64,000 bases of DNA from Pelagimonas sp017744045 (lineage in GTDB: Bacteria > Pseudomonadota > Alphaproteobacteria > Rhodobacterales > Rhodobacteraceae). Shown here piece by piece: positions 9,018 through 16,139 of the stretch. The stretch lies in NCBI RefSeq assembly GCF_017744045.1, contig NZ_JAGHRD010000003.1; one strand, given 5' to 3'. The stretch's first letter is position 1. Each line of letters starts with the position of its first letter. The notes under the pieces are model-generated. The model had not been told where the DNA came from. It did not search any database and saw only the letters and a list, made by a program, of their open reading frames with translations. Both the position numbers and the translations under genes were made by a program.

Positions 9018-9667
9018 CCCGCATCCTGATCGTCGAAGACCTCGCGGATATTCGCAAATGGCTGACCGGCATCGCGCAAAAGGCCTTTGAGGCCCCGCAT
9101 GAAATCGAGACCGCCGCCACCCTGCGCGCCGCGTTGGGTGCTGCCCGCAAGAACAGTTATGATGTGGCCCTGATCGACCTCAACCTGCCCGATGGCAGCG
9201 GCATCGACGTGTTGAAATGCCTGCGCCAATCGCGCCCGGAAACCCTCTGTGTGATCACCACCGTGATGGGGGATGACGCCTGGATCGTGGCCGCCCTGTC
9301 GGCGGGGGCGAATGGCTATCTGCTCAAGGAACAGCCCTCTGAGGTGATCGTACGGCAATTGTCGCAGCTCGCCGATGGTATCCCCGCCCTGTCTCCGTCC
9401 ATCGCACGCAGGATCATGGAGCATTTCCAATATACCGGCCCGGTCGGCGAACCCGATGCCAACCTGACCGGGCGCGAAAAAGAGGTGCTGGCCCTGATCA
9501 GCCGCGGAATGCGCAATGTCGATGTGGCCGAGCAGCTCTCCATGGCTGAAAGCACCGTCGCCCATCACATCAAATCTATCTATCGCAAACTGGGTATTTC
9601 CTCGCGGGCCGAAGCCTCTTGGCACGCCGCCCGTCTTGGGCTGGCCCCGGGCAAACTTGGGGCCTAG
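9014..9667 (+). CDS. LuxR/NarL-family response regulator
   Basis: Partner of the upstream kinase (217 aa, 4-bp overlap). The receiver domain spans about residues 1-120: acidic pair ED at 8-9, phosphorylatable Asp55 in VALIDLNLPDGSG, Thr in VITTVMG and Lys in LLKEQ. The C-terminal LuxR-type HTH (LTGREKEVLALISRGMRNVD, then VAEQLSMAESTVAHHIKSIY) covers about 150-212. It should bind DNA as a phosphorylated dimer. Targets are unknown; the next gene, 104 bp downstream in the same direction, is an exported RNase T2, which makes that gene a candidate target by proximity only. Confidence 0.93.
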   Translation: MTRILIVEDLADIRKWLTGIAQKAFEAPHEIETAATLRAALGAARKNSYDVALIDLNLPDGSGIDVLKCLRQSRPETLCVITTVMGDDAWIVAALSAGANGYLLKEQPSEVIVRQLSQLADGIPALSPSIARRIMEHFQYTGPVGEPDANLTGREKEVLALISRGMRNVDVAEQLSMAESTVAHHIKSIYRKLGISSRAEASWHAARLGLAPGKLGA

Positions 9668-9771
9668 CACTTGCTCTCCCTAGCAAATGCTGGACGCTGC
9701 GCCGCCAGTCGCGTAGCAAGGCGCGGGTAACCGGCCACATGCTAAATCGCGGCCAATTTCGGGAGTGCATC

Positions 9772-10422
9772 ATGTCAAACATCAAAACCACACTTATGGG
9801 CCTCGCCGCCTGCCTGTCCTTGGCCGCTCCGGCCACCGCCGATGGCGAAAAAGCGGGTGTGTTTGACTACTATGTCCTCGCCCTCAGCTGGTCGTCCAAC
9901 TGGTGCGAAGTCGAAGGTGATGCCAAAGGCTCTGAACAATGTGACACCCGCCATGATTACGGCTGGGTCATGCATGGTCTCTGGCCGCAATTCCATCGCG
10001 GCTGGCCCAGCTATTGCCCCACTGTGGAACGCGCGCCCTCGCGTCGCATGACCTCTGAAATGGTTGATATCATGGGCTCTTCTGGCCTCGCCTGGCATCA
10101 ATGGAAGAAACACGGCACCTGCACCGGCCTGTCGGGCCGCGCCTATCTTGACCTCTCGCGCGCCGCCTATGACAGCGTCACCCGCCCCGAGATCTTTCGC
10201 AAACTCGACAAAAGTGTGAAACTGCCCGCTTCGGTGATCGAAGAAGCCTTTCTCAAGGCCAACCCCGATTGGTCCGCCGATAATCTCACCATCACCTGCC
10301 GCGATGGCTACATCTCAGAGGCGCGCATATGCCTCTCCAAAGACCTGCAACCGGTCCCCTGCGGGCGCGACGTGATCAAGGATTGCGCGCTGAAAGACGC
10401 CAAATTCGAACCGATCCGGTAA
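9772..10422 (+). CDS. Exported RNase T2-family ribonuclease
   Basis: Minimal RNase T2, 216 aa from ATG 9772, chosen for the GGGAG at 9761 and a clean signal peptide (MSNIKTTLMGLAACLSLAAP, cut after ATA). It has CAS I WVMHGLWPQF (His68) and CAS II QWKKHGTCTG (His114 with Lys113), and a typical T2 opening FDYYVLALSWSSNWCEVEG with paired cysteines. It probably acts in the periplasm on single-stranded RNA, for nutrient or phosphate scavenging. It follows the two-component pair in the same direction and is the second T2 gene within 7 kb, though the two proteins share little beyond the catalytic boxes. Confidence 0.9.
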   Translation: MSNIKTTLMGLAACLSLAAPATADGEKAGVFDYYVLALSWSSNWCEVEGDAKGSEQCDTRHDYGWVMHGLWPQFHRGWPSYCPTVERAPSRRMTSEMVDIMGSSGLAWHQWKKHGTCTGLSGRAYLDLSRAAYDSVTRPEIFRKLDKSVKLPASVIEEAFLKANPDWSADNLTITCRDGYISEARICLSKDLQPVPCGRDVIKDCALKDAKFEPIR

Positions 10423-10451
10423 AAACGCGTTTGACCAAGACCCAGCGGCGT

Positions 10452-11240
10452 TTACAGCTCGAAACTCAGCTCTTTTATACGCCGCTGAGGATCCTTGACC
10501 TCATCAGGATAGCCCAAAGACACGTTCCGAAGGGATGTATCACCGATGGCAACATCTCTGGCATCATGGCTGTGACCAAACAGCCAGAGATCAGGGCCAA
10601 ACTCCGTGATCACCTGTGTCAGATCACTGGCATAGGCCGCCTCCAATCCCTCCGAATAGGACCGCAACACATCCCCATGCGGCGCGTGATGGGTCGCAAC
10701 AATGGTCTTCCCCGCAAAGGGCTGGGCCAATTCCTGACGCAGCCACGCAACATGATTGCGATGTGTGGAAACCGTGTCTGAGGGCCAGATCTTTCTATAG
10801 CCGCGACTTGCCATCCGGATTTTGCGGTAATCGTTCATCCGTTCCGAAATATTGGCCTGATTGATCAGACTACCCGCGCCGAGCTCCATATCGGTCCAAA
10901 GAGTGGCGCACAGCACGCGCCATTCCCCAAACCGCAAAACCTTCTTTTGCGCATAGGTTACCCCAAAAGACGCGGCGATTTCCGCTAGCTGCGCCTCACC
11001 GTCCAAGCAAAAATCGTAAAAGTCATGATTGCCTGGAAATACCGATACCCGATCCAACGGGATCAGTTTGGCCAATCTCTCAAAGGCGTATTTCCACCGA
11101 GTTTTGGGTTTGTTGGATACATCCCCAGCCAATAAGATGTGATCGATTTCAGAAAACACTGTCTCCAAACCGGCAAACGGGTCGCGCTTTTGCAAGGCCC
11201 AGAAATCATCGTGCAAATCTGACAGAACAAGAATACGCAT
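10452..11240 (-). CDS. Metallophosphoesterase (calcineurin-like)
   Basis: Cytoplasmic binuclear-metal phosphoesterase, 262 aa. ATG 11240 is preferred over an upstream TTG because GGAG lies 8 bp before it. Metal-binding motifs in order: D-x-H in LSDLHDDFW (residues 6-8), GD in ILLAGDV, GNHD in VFPGNHDFYDF, H in IVATHHAPHGD and GHSHD in LWLFGHSHD. This is the full five-motif set of the superfamily. No signal peptide. The substrate cannot be told from sequence; relatives include nucleotide phosphodiesterases and protein phosphatases. It converges with the RNase T2 gene across a 29-bp gap. Confidence 0.88.
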   Translation of the reverse strand: MRILVLSDLHDDFWALQKRDPFAGLETVFSEIDHILLAGDVSNKPKTRWKYAFERLAKLIPLDRVSVFPGNHDFYDFCLDGEAQLAEIAASFGVTYAQKKVLRFGEWRVLCATLWTDMELGAGSLINQANISERMNDYRKIRMASRGYRKIWPSDTVSTHRNHVAWLRQELAQPFAGKTIVATHHAPHGDVLRSYSEGLEAAYASDLTQVITEFGPDLWLFGHSHDARDVAIGDTSLRNVSLGYPDEVKDPQRRIKELSFEL

Positions 11241-11383
11241 GTGCAGCTCCAAATGGCCGCAACCTATCGGTCTAATGTCTTAAAATCTACAGCGACCGGA
11301 CACACATAGCGCCCCGCAAGTGCCGATCCTTCACGCCGCCCTCGCGGCTAAATAGAGTCTCCCTCCATCACACCTCAAATCCA

Positions 11384-12022
11384 TCAGAAAGCATAGCCAA
11401 ACCGCGCGATATCCTCGGCGCAAAGTCGCCCCAACAAGTCGCGCAGATCAGCGTCGTAATAGCTGCGATACTCTGCCCGGTCCGAGCGGTTTTCATGTGG
11501 CAGCTCAGGCACAAACCCCAAATGCGCCGCCAGCGGTGCCATATCCTGTTCCAGATGTTCAAGGCGCAGAAACAACCCATGCTCCTGCCCCGTCACATCG
11601 CGCATATAACGCCCATAGGGCCAGGCCAGCATGGTTGAGATGGTCAGTTTGTGCTGCAGGAACGGGGCAAAGTCCAATTGCTTGGCCAACCCCACCGCCG
11701 GGTGGTCAAAGCGCTGCTTCTTCAACCAATGATAGTAACTCACTGCCCGGTCCCACGGGTTGCGCACCAGGGTAAAGCACAGCATCTCGCCAATCTGTTC
11801 CGGGCTATAGGCCCCGTCGAGATCCGCCAGATTGGAATGTTTCCACATCCGCCCCTTGGCCTGCAACCGCTCCGCCCGCGCGCGACGTTTGCGCGCCTTG
11901 GGCGTGTCACCAATCAGAATATCATCCCGATGCGCCCGCGCCTCCAGCGCCAAAGCCATCGAGGTCCCCCCGGTCTTGGGAATGTGCACAAAGATGAAAT
12001 GACGGCCCGGCGAGATGATCAT
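11384..12022 (-). CDS. Sulfotransferase-family protein
   Basis: Likely PAPS-dependent sulfotransferase, 212 aa. The N-terminus has the 5'-phosphosulfate loop FVHIPKTGGTSM (residues 10-21). The 3'-phosphate motif LVRNPWDRAVSYYHWLK follows at about residue 87, the pairing typical of the sulfotransferase-2 family that modifies surface carbohydrates. The central KHSNLADLDGAY matches the family's conserved HxxL region. No signal peptide or membrane helix. It stands alone, with no glycan genes nearby to point to an acceptor. No clear ribosome site precedes ATG 12022. Confidence 0.82.
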   Translation of the reverse strand: MIISPGRHFIFVHIPKTGGTSMALALEARAHRDDILIGDTPKARKRRARAERLQAKGRMWKHSNLADLDGAYSPEQIGEMLCFTLVRNPWDRAVSYYHWLKKQRFDHPAVGLAKQLDFAPFLQHKLTISTMLAWPYGRYMRDVTGQEHGLFLRLEHLEQDMAPLAAHLGFVPELPHENRSDRAEYRSYYDADLRDLLGRLCAEDIARFGYAF

Positions 12023-12178
12023 GGGGCAAGACTATGGTTTTGAAGCGGAAATGGAAACGGCAGTTTGCGGCTTTGGTTTTTCAAGTCATCCATTTGTCTA
12101 AACCAGTCAATAGCGAGCCGCGCCATCGCCGTCTCGCGGGTTGGCGACGAAACACTTGTTTCTGCCACTTTATGCTAG

Positions 12179-12440
12179 GGTCTGTTGACATTCACCTTCG
12201 GCACCAGCGCGAGACCCATTTTGCCCCTGACGAGGCGATTTGGCCGCAGCGATCTGACCGATCGTAAGGGCAAGTCAACGAAGACAGAGGCAAAATGGGC
12301 CGCGCCGCTTGCGGTTTCGCAAAAATTGCCCACTTCTGCGTAATTTGAGCTTGCAGTAGATCACTACTCCTGCGCTCAAATTCCTAAAACTGAGCAATTT
12401 TTGACTGAAACTGGTGCTGAAGGCTGAATGTCAACAGACC
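12179..12440. mobile_element. MITE-like element 1, IS5/IS427-type ends, no transposase
   Basis: 262 bp bounded by CTAG at 12175-12178 and 12441-12444, consistent with a 4-bp target duplication. Terminal inverted repeats: GGTCTGTTGACATTCA is identical at both ends, and about 32 bp match if one gap is allowed (left continues CCTTCGGCACCAG, right reads GCCTTCAGCACCAG inverted). No open frame resembles a transposase. The end sequence and CTAG target resemble IS5-family (IS427 group) elements from memory; the parent IS is not in the window. Confidence 0.75.
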
Positions 12441-12444
12441 CTAG

Positions 12445-12729
12445 TCCCCTGGAACTGAAATTCTTATCATAGTGTTAATGTCCCCGGATCGCCTGCGATC
12501 CGGTTCGCGCCCATGCCAAAGGCATGCTTTTAGCATGACCCCGCCCGTCAAACCAAAGGTTTGCCTTCGGCAAAGCGGCGGGCGCGAATTCGTCTCAACG
12601 TTTCAACTAGATACAAAGTTATCTGATGCCACCACCCAGCTGCCAAGGTTTGACGCGCCCACCCTCGGTGCCGGGCGCGAACCTGCGTGGTTACCAATTG
12701 TCAATGTTGCGGATTTCAGTTCCAGGGGA
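12445..12729. mobile_element. MITE-like element 2, 17-bp perfect terminal inverted repeats
   Basis: 285 bp with perfect ends TCCCCTGGAACTGAAAT (12445-12461) and its inverse (12713-12729). It is flanked by CTAG at 12441-12444, shared with element 1, and at 12730-12733. Its interior is non-coding and holds several short hairpins. Removal of both elements plus the extra CTAG copies restores the uninterrupted repeat seen at 24541-24647, which supports insertion. Confidence 0.7.
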
Positions 12730-12907
12730 CTAGCCAAGCTCTCTCCAACATCCGTATTCACCAAGCCGCTTGCCAAATCGCCCACCCGTCCCGCCAAAGG
12801 CGGGCCAACTGTATCGGCGCACCTTTGGTGCGACGGGCGGGACATGTCAAAGGTATGCCTCTGGCATGACGATCACCCAACTCTCGGCGTTTGCTTGCAA
12901 ACGCCTG
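12484..12907. repeat. Cluster of short perfect hairpins
   Basis: At least six small stem-loops occur in about 420 bp: CCGGATCGC-CT-GCGATCCGG (12484-12503), CATGCC-AAA-GGCATG, TTTGCC-TTC-GGCAAA, CCCGCC-AAA-GGCGGG, CGCACC-TTT-GGTGCG and GGCGTTTGC-TT-GCAAACGCC (about 12888-12907). Loops are 2-3 nt. The first has a base-pair-covarying counterpart at 24738. No gene is supported in 12023-13058. Confidence 0.6.
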
Positions 12908-13058
12908 CGGACAGCGCATTCTAAGCAAAGCGCGAGAGGCGGGTTTCGGCCTTGATCCCGAGTGAATGCTCACCTGCATCAGAGACTCCGAATCCCCTTT
13001 TCTCCGCCCCGTTCCCTGCGCATAGTGCCTCTCACCATCATGGACAGGGAGGATCACC

Positions 13059-14681
13059 ATGGGTTGGATGCGCGACGAAACCGGGCTTGGCAAAAATGCG
13101 GCAAACTATGTGCCCCTGACCCCGCTTTCCTTTCTGAAACGCGCCGCAACCATCTGGCCCGATCACCCCGCCGTGGTCTATGGCTCCCACCGCAAGTCCT
13201 ATGCCGACTACATCACCCGCGTGACCCGGCTCGCCTCGGCGCTAGTCAAACTCGGCGTTCAGCCCGGCGATGTGGTCGCCTCGATCCTGCCAAATATCCC
13301 CGCCCAGGCCGAGGCGCATTTCGGCGTGCCCGCTTGTGGCGCTGTGCTGAATGCCATCAACACCCGTCTGGATGTCGACACCATCGCCTATATCCTCGAT
13401 CACGGCGAGGCCAAGGTTGTGCTTTGTGACCCGCAATTCCTGCCGGTCCTGGCCGAAGCCTTGGACCAGTTGACTGGTCCCAAACCCACCATCATCGAGG
13501 TCGCCGATGATCAGGCCGGGGTGCATGCGCATGGGCATTACATGGAATACGAGGCCCTGCTCGCCACCGGTGATCCCGATTTCGACTGGATCATGCCCGA
13601 GGATGAATGGGAAAGCCTCGCGCTCAACTACACCTCCGGCACCACGGGCAAGCCCAAGGGCGTGGTCTATCACCACCGCGGGGCCTATCTGAATGCCATG
13701 GGTCAGGTCCTGTCCTGGCGCATGACCTTGCACCCGGTCTATCTGACCATCGTGCCGCTGTTTCACTGCAATGGCTGGTGCCACACCTGGATGATGCCCG
13801 CGCTTGGCGGCACCGTGGTCTGCTGCCGCGACATCACCGCTCAGGCGATCTTTGACGCCATCGCGGATGAGGGAGTCACCCATTTCGGCGGCGCACCCAT
13901 CGTGCTTAACATGCTGGTGAACGAGCCCGAGAAACAACGCCCCGTCGACCATATTGTCGAGGTCTTCACCGCCGGGGCCCCCCCGGCCCCCGCCACCTTG
14001 GCCAAGATCGAACCCATGGGGTTCAACGTCACTCAGGTCTATGGGCTGACCGAGGTCTATGGCCCGGCCACCGAATGCACCTGGAACGCCCGCTGGGAGG
14101 GTCTGGAGGGCGATGAGCGCGCCGCGATCAAAGCCCGTCAGGGTGTTGCCATGCCCTTTATCGAAGAGGTCCGCGTCACCGATGAAACTCTCACCGACAT
14201 TACGCCGGACGGCGAAGACAAGGGTGAAATCATGTTTCGCGGCAATGGGGTGATGAAAGGCTACCTGAAAAACCCCGCCGCCACGGACGAAGCCTTTGCC
14301 GGTGGGTATTTCCACTCGGGCGATATCGCTATTCAACACCCTGACAGCTATATCCAGATTGCCGACCGCGCCAAGGACATCATCATCTCGGGCGGCGAAA
14401 ACATCTCTTCGGTCGAGGTCGAATCCTGCCTGATGAATCACGAAGCCGTGCTGCTTTGTGCCGTGGTCGCCAAACCGGACGACAAATGGGGCGAAGTGCC
14501 CTGCGCCTTTATCGAACTCAAGGACGGGCACAGCGCCACCGCCCAGGAAATCACCGCCTTTGCCCGCGAACGCCTGGCCGGTTTCAAAACCCCCAAAGCC
14601 GTTGTTTTCCAAGAGCTTCCCAAAACATCCACCGGCAAAATCCAGAAATTCGCCCTGCGCCAACAGGCCAAGACCATGTGA
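13059..14681 (+). CDS. Acyl-CoA synthetase (AMP-forming), DmdB-like
   Basis: ATP-dependent carboxylate-CoA ligase of the ANL superfamily, 540 aa, start supported by GGGAGGAT. The adenylate P-loop YTSGTTGKPKG begins near residue 191. Further motifs: A5 region TQVYGLTEVYGPATEC, A7 YFHSGDIAI, A8 DRAKDIIISGGENISSVEVE and A10 PKTSTGKIQKF with the catalytic Lys. The organisation matches medium- or short-chain acyl-CoA ligases common in roseobacters, including the 3-methylmercaptopropionate-CoA ligases (DmdB) of the DMSP demethylation pathway. No other dmd gene is in the window, so that substrate is only a possibility. It is single and not in an operon. Confidence 0.88.
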   Translation: MGWMRDETGLGKNAANYVPLTPLSFLKRAATIWPDHPAVVYGSHRKSYADYITRVTRLASALVKLGVQPGDVVASILPNIPAQAEAHFGVPACGAVLNAINTRLDVDTIAYILDHGEAKVVLCDPQFLPVLAEALDQLTGPKPTIIEVADDQAGVHAHGHYMEYEALLATGDPDFDWIMPEDEWESLALNYTSGTTGKPKGVVYHHRGAYLNAMGQVLSWRMTLHPVYLTIVPLFHCNGWCHTWMMPALGGTVVCCRDITAQAIFDAIADEGVTHFGGAPIVLNMLVNEPEKQRPVDHIVEVFTAGAPPAPATLAKIEPMGFNVTQVYGLTEVYGPATECTWNARWEGLEGDERAAIKARQGVAMPFIEEVRVTDETLTDITPDGEDKGEIMFRGNGVMKGYLKNPAATDEAFAGGYFHSGDIAIQHPDSYIQIADRAKDIIISGGENISSVEVESCLMNHEAVLLCAVVAKPDDKWGEVPCAFIELKDGHSATAQEITAFARERLAGFKTPKAVVFQELPKTSTGKIQKFALRQQAKTM

Positions 14682-14882
14682 GTGCCTAGGCTGGGTTTTG
14701 TCAGCAGAGCCTTACATATTCCATTGATCTGTGCGCCAATAGCGGGGCAGGTTTGCGTATACTAACGCTTATTCGGGATGCATCATTCTGTCTTTCCGGG
14801 TAGTAAATGACAAAAATGACGCAATCTGTCAGCTTGTAGGGCTTCCCCTCCGGGCGGACCTCTCTTCTCAAAGGTGGACACC

Positions 14883-16136
14883 ATGAAAACCTTGCGCGCG
14901 ACATCTCTGGCCGTGGCGGGCCTGCTGAGCTGCTCCCTCCCCCTCTACGCCCAAGACCCCGCCAGCGCGCCGCGCCCGGCCAAGGTCTACACGGTCGAGG
15001 CCAGCGAAACCGTCCTGCGCCGCACCTATTCGGCAGTGGTCTTCCCCTCGCAAGAGGTGGAACTGTCCTTTCGCGTTTCTGGCCGGGTGATCGAATTGCC
15101 GGTGCGCGGCGCGGATCAGGTCAAAAAGGGCGATGTGATCGCCAAACTGGACCCGCGCGATTTCGAAGCCGCCATTGCCGGGCTCGAAAGCCAGCGCGAC
15201 CAGGCCCAGGCCCAGCTCAAAGCACTGGAATCCGGGGCCCGTGACGAAGAGATCGGCGCGCTTGAGGCCGCGGTCGCCTCGGCCCAGGCCCAGGTTGATC
15301 AGGCCCGCGAACAGGCGGATCGCACCAAACAACTGGCAGATCGCGGGGTCGCCGCCCAGGCCCGCCTTGATCAGGATCTTGCATCGCTGCGTGTTGCCGA
15401 AGCCAATCTGAAAGCCAAGCAAGAGCAGCTCTTGATTGGTCAATCGGGTGGCCGCACCGAAGATGTCGAAGCCGCCAAGGCCGCCCTGCGTGGGCTGGAA
15501 ACCCAGCTCGACACCGCGCGTGACAATCTTGACGATGCCACCCTGACCGCCCCCTTTGACGGGGTGATCGCACGGCGCGACATTGAAAACTTCACCAATG
15601 TGCGCGCCGGGGACAAGGTCGCGCTGCTCCAGACGCTCTCGGTCATCGACCTCGCCTTTGACGTGCCCGGCGTCGATGTCACCGCCCTGTCGCGCTTTGG
15701 CACCCCCACAACCGTGGTCCGTTTTGACGCCCTGCCCGATACCGACATCCCGGCAGAATTCGTCGAATTCTCAACCCAGGCCGACGCGGCCACGCAGACC
15801 TATCGCGCCCGCGTCGCCGTCACTGTGCCGGAAAACCTGACGATCCTGCCCGGCATGGTCGGCCAGATCGAGGCCTCGATTGAAACCGATAACCGCTCGG
15901 TCCTGACCGTCCCGCTCACCGCTATTGCCGCCGATAGCAGCGGCAACCCGATTGTTTGGGTTGTCCACCCCGACGCCAAAACCGTTTCGACCATGGCTGT
16001 CACCCTTGGCGATGCGGCGGGTGCCTCGATCGAAGTGCTCAGCGGCCTCAAGGATGGCGATATGGTCGTCATCGCGGGCACCAACAAGCTCCAGGAAGGC
16101 ATGGCCATTCGCCCCATCACCAAGGTCGGGGGCTAA
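14883..16136 (+). CDS. RND efflux periplasmic adaptor (HlyD/MFP family)
   Basis: Membrane-fusion subunit, 417 aa from ATG 14883, preceded by AAAGGTGG (an upstream GTG at 14874 lies inside that site). The signal region MKTLRATSLAVAGLLSC ends in LLSC, so a lipid-anchored Cys17 is possible. A lipoyl half (FRVSGRVIELPVRGADQVKKG) precedes an alpha-helical hairpin rich in Ala/Gln/Glu from about 95 to 210. The second lipoyl half is LDDATLTAPFDGVIARRD, and beta-barrel and membrane-proximal domains follow. It links the inner-membrane pump encoded 3 bp downstream to an outer-membrane channel, which is not encoded here and must be supplied elsewhere. Confidence 0.92.
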   Translation: MKTLRATSLAVAGLLSCSLPLYAQDPASAPRPAKVYTVEASETVLRRTYSAVVFPSQEVELSFRVSGRVIELPVRGADQVKKGDVIAKLDPRDFEAAIAGLESQRDQAQAQLKALESGARDEEIGALEAAVASAQAQVDQAREQADRTKQLADRGVAAQARLDQDLASLRVAEANLKAKQEQLLIGQSGGRTEDVEAAKAALRGLETQLDTARDNLDDATLTAPFDGVIARRDIENFTNVRAGDKVALLQTLSVIDLAFDVPGVDVTALSRFGTPTTVVRFDALPDTDIPAEFVEFSTQADAATQTYRARVAVTVPENLTILPGMVGQIEASIETDNRSVLTVPLTAIAADSSGNPIVWVVHPDAKTVSTMAVTLGDAAGASIEVLSGLKDGDMVVIAGTNKLQEGMAIRPITKVGG

Positions 16137-16139
16137 CCC

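Larger units (their letters stand above)
12127..12788. repeat. Dispersed intergenic repeat, copy A, split by two MITE-like insertions
   Basis: Bases 12127-12178 and 12734-12788 together match, without length change, the contiguous segment 24541-24647 (shared pieces include CGCCGTCTCGCGGGTTGGCG, TTTCTGCCACTTTAT and CTCCAACA). The 551 bp between them are two insertions flanked by CTAG. The similarity continues loosely to about 12975 (GCCTTGATCCCGAGTGA against GCCTTGATTCCGCGTGA). No coding role is visible. Confidence 0.75.

Noticed and set aside
12472..12924. Open frames of 60-150 aa in the 12-13 kb gap
   Set aside because: They consist of translated repeat and hairpin sequence and cross the MITE boundary.
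13242..14663. 473-aa open frame on the minus strand
   Set aside because: Shadow of the acyl-CoA synthetase gene; low-complexity Gly/Asp/Phe translation.
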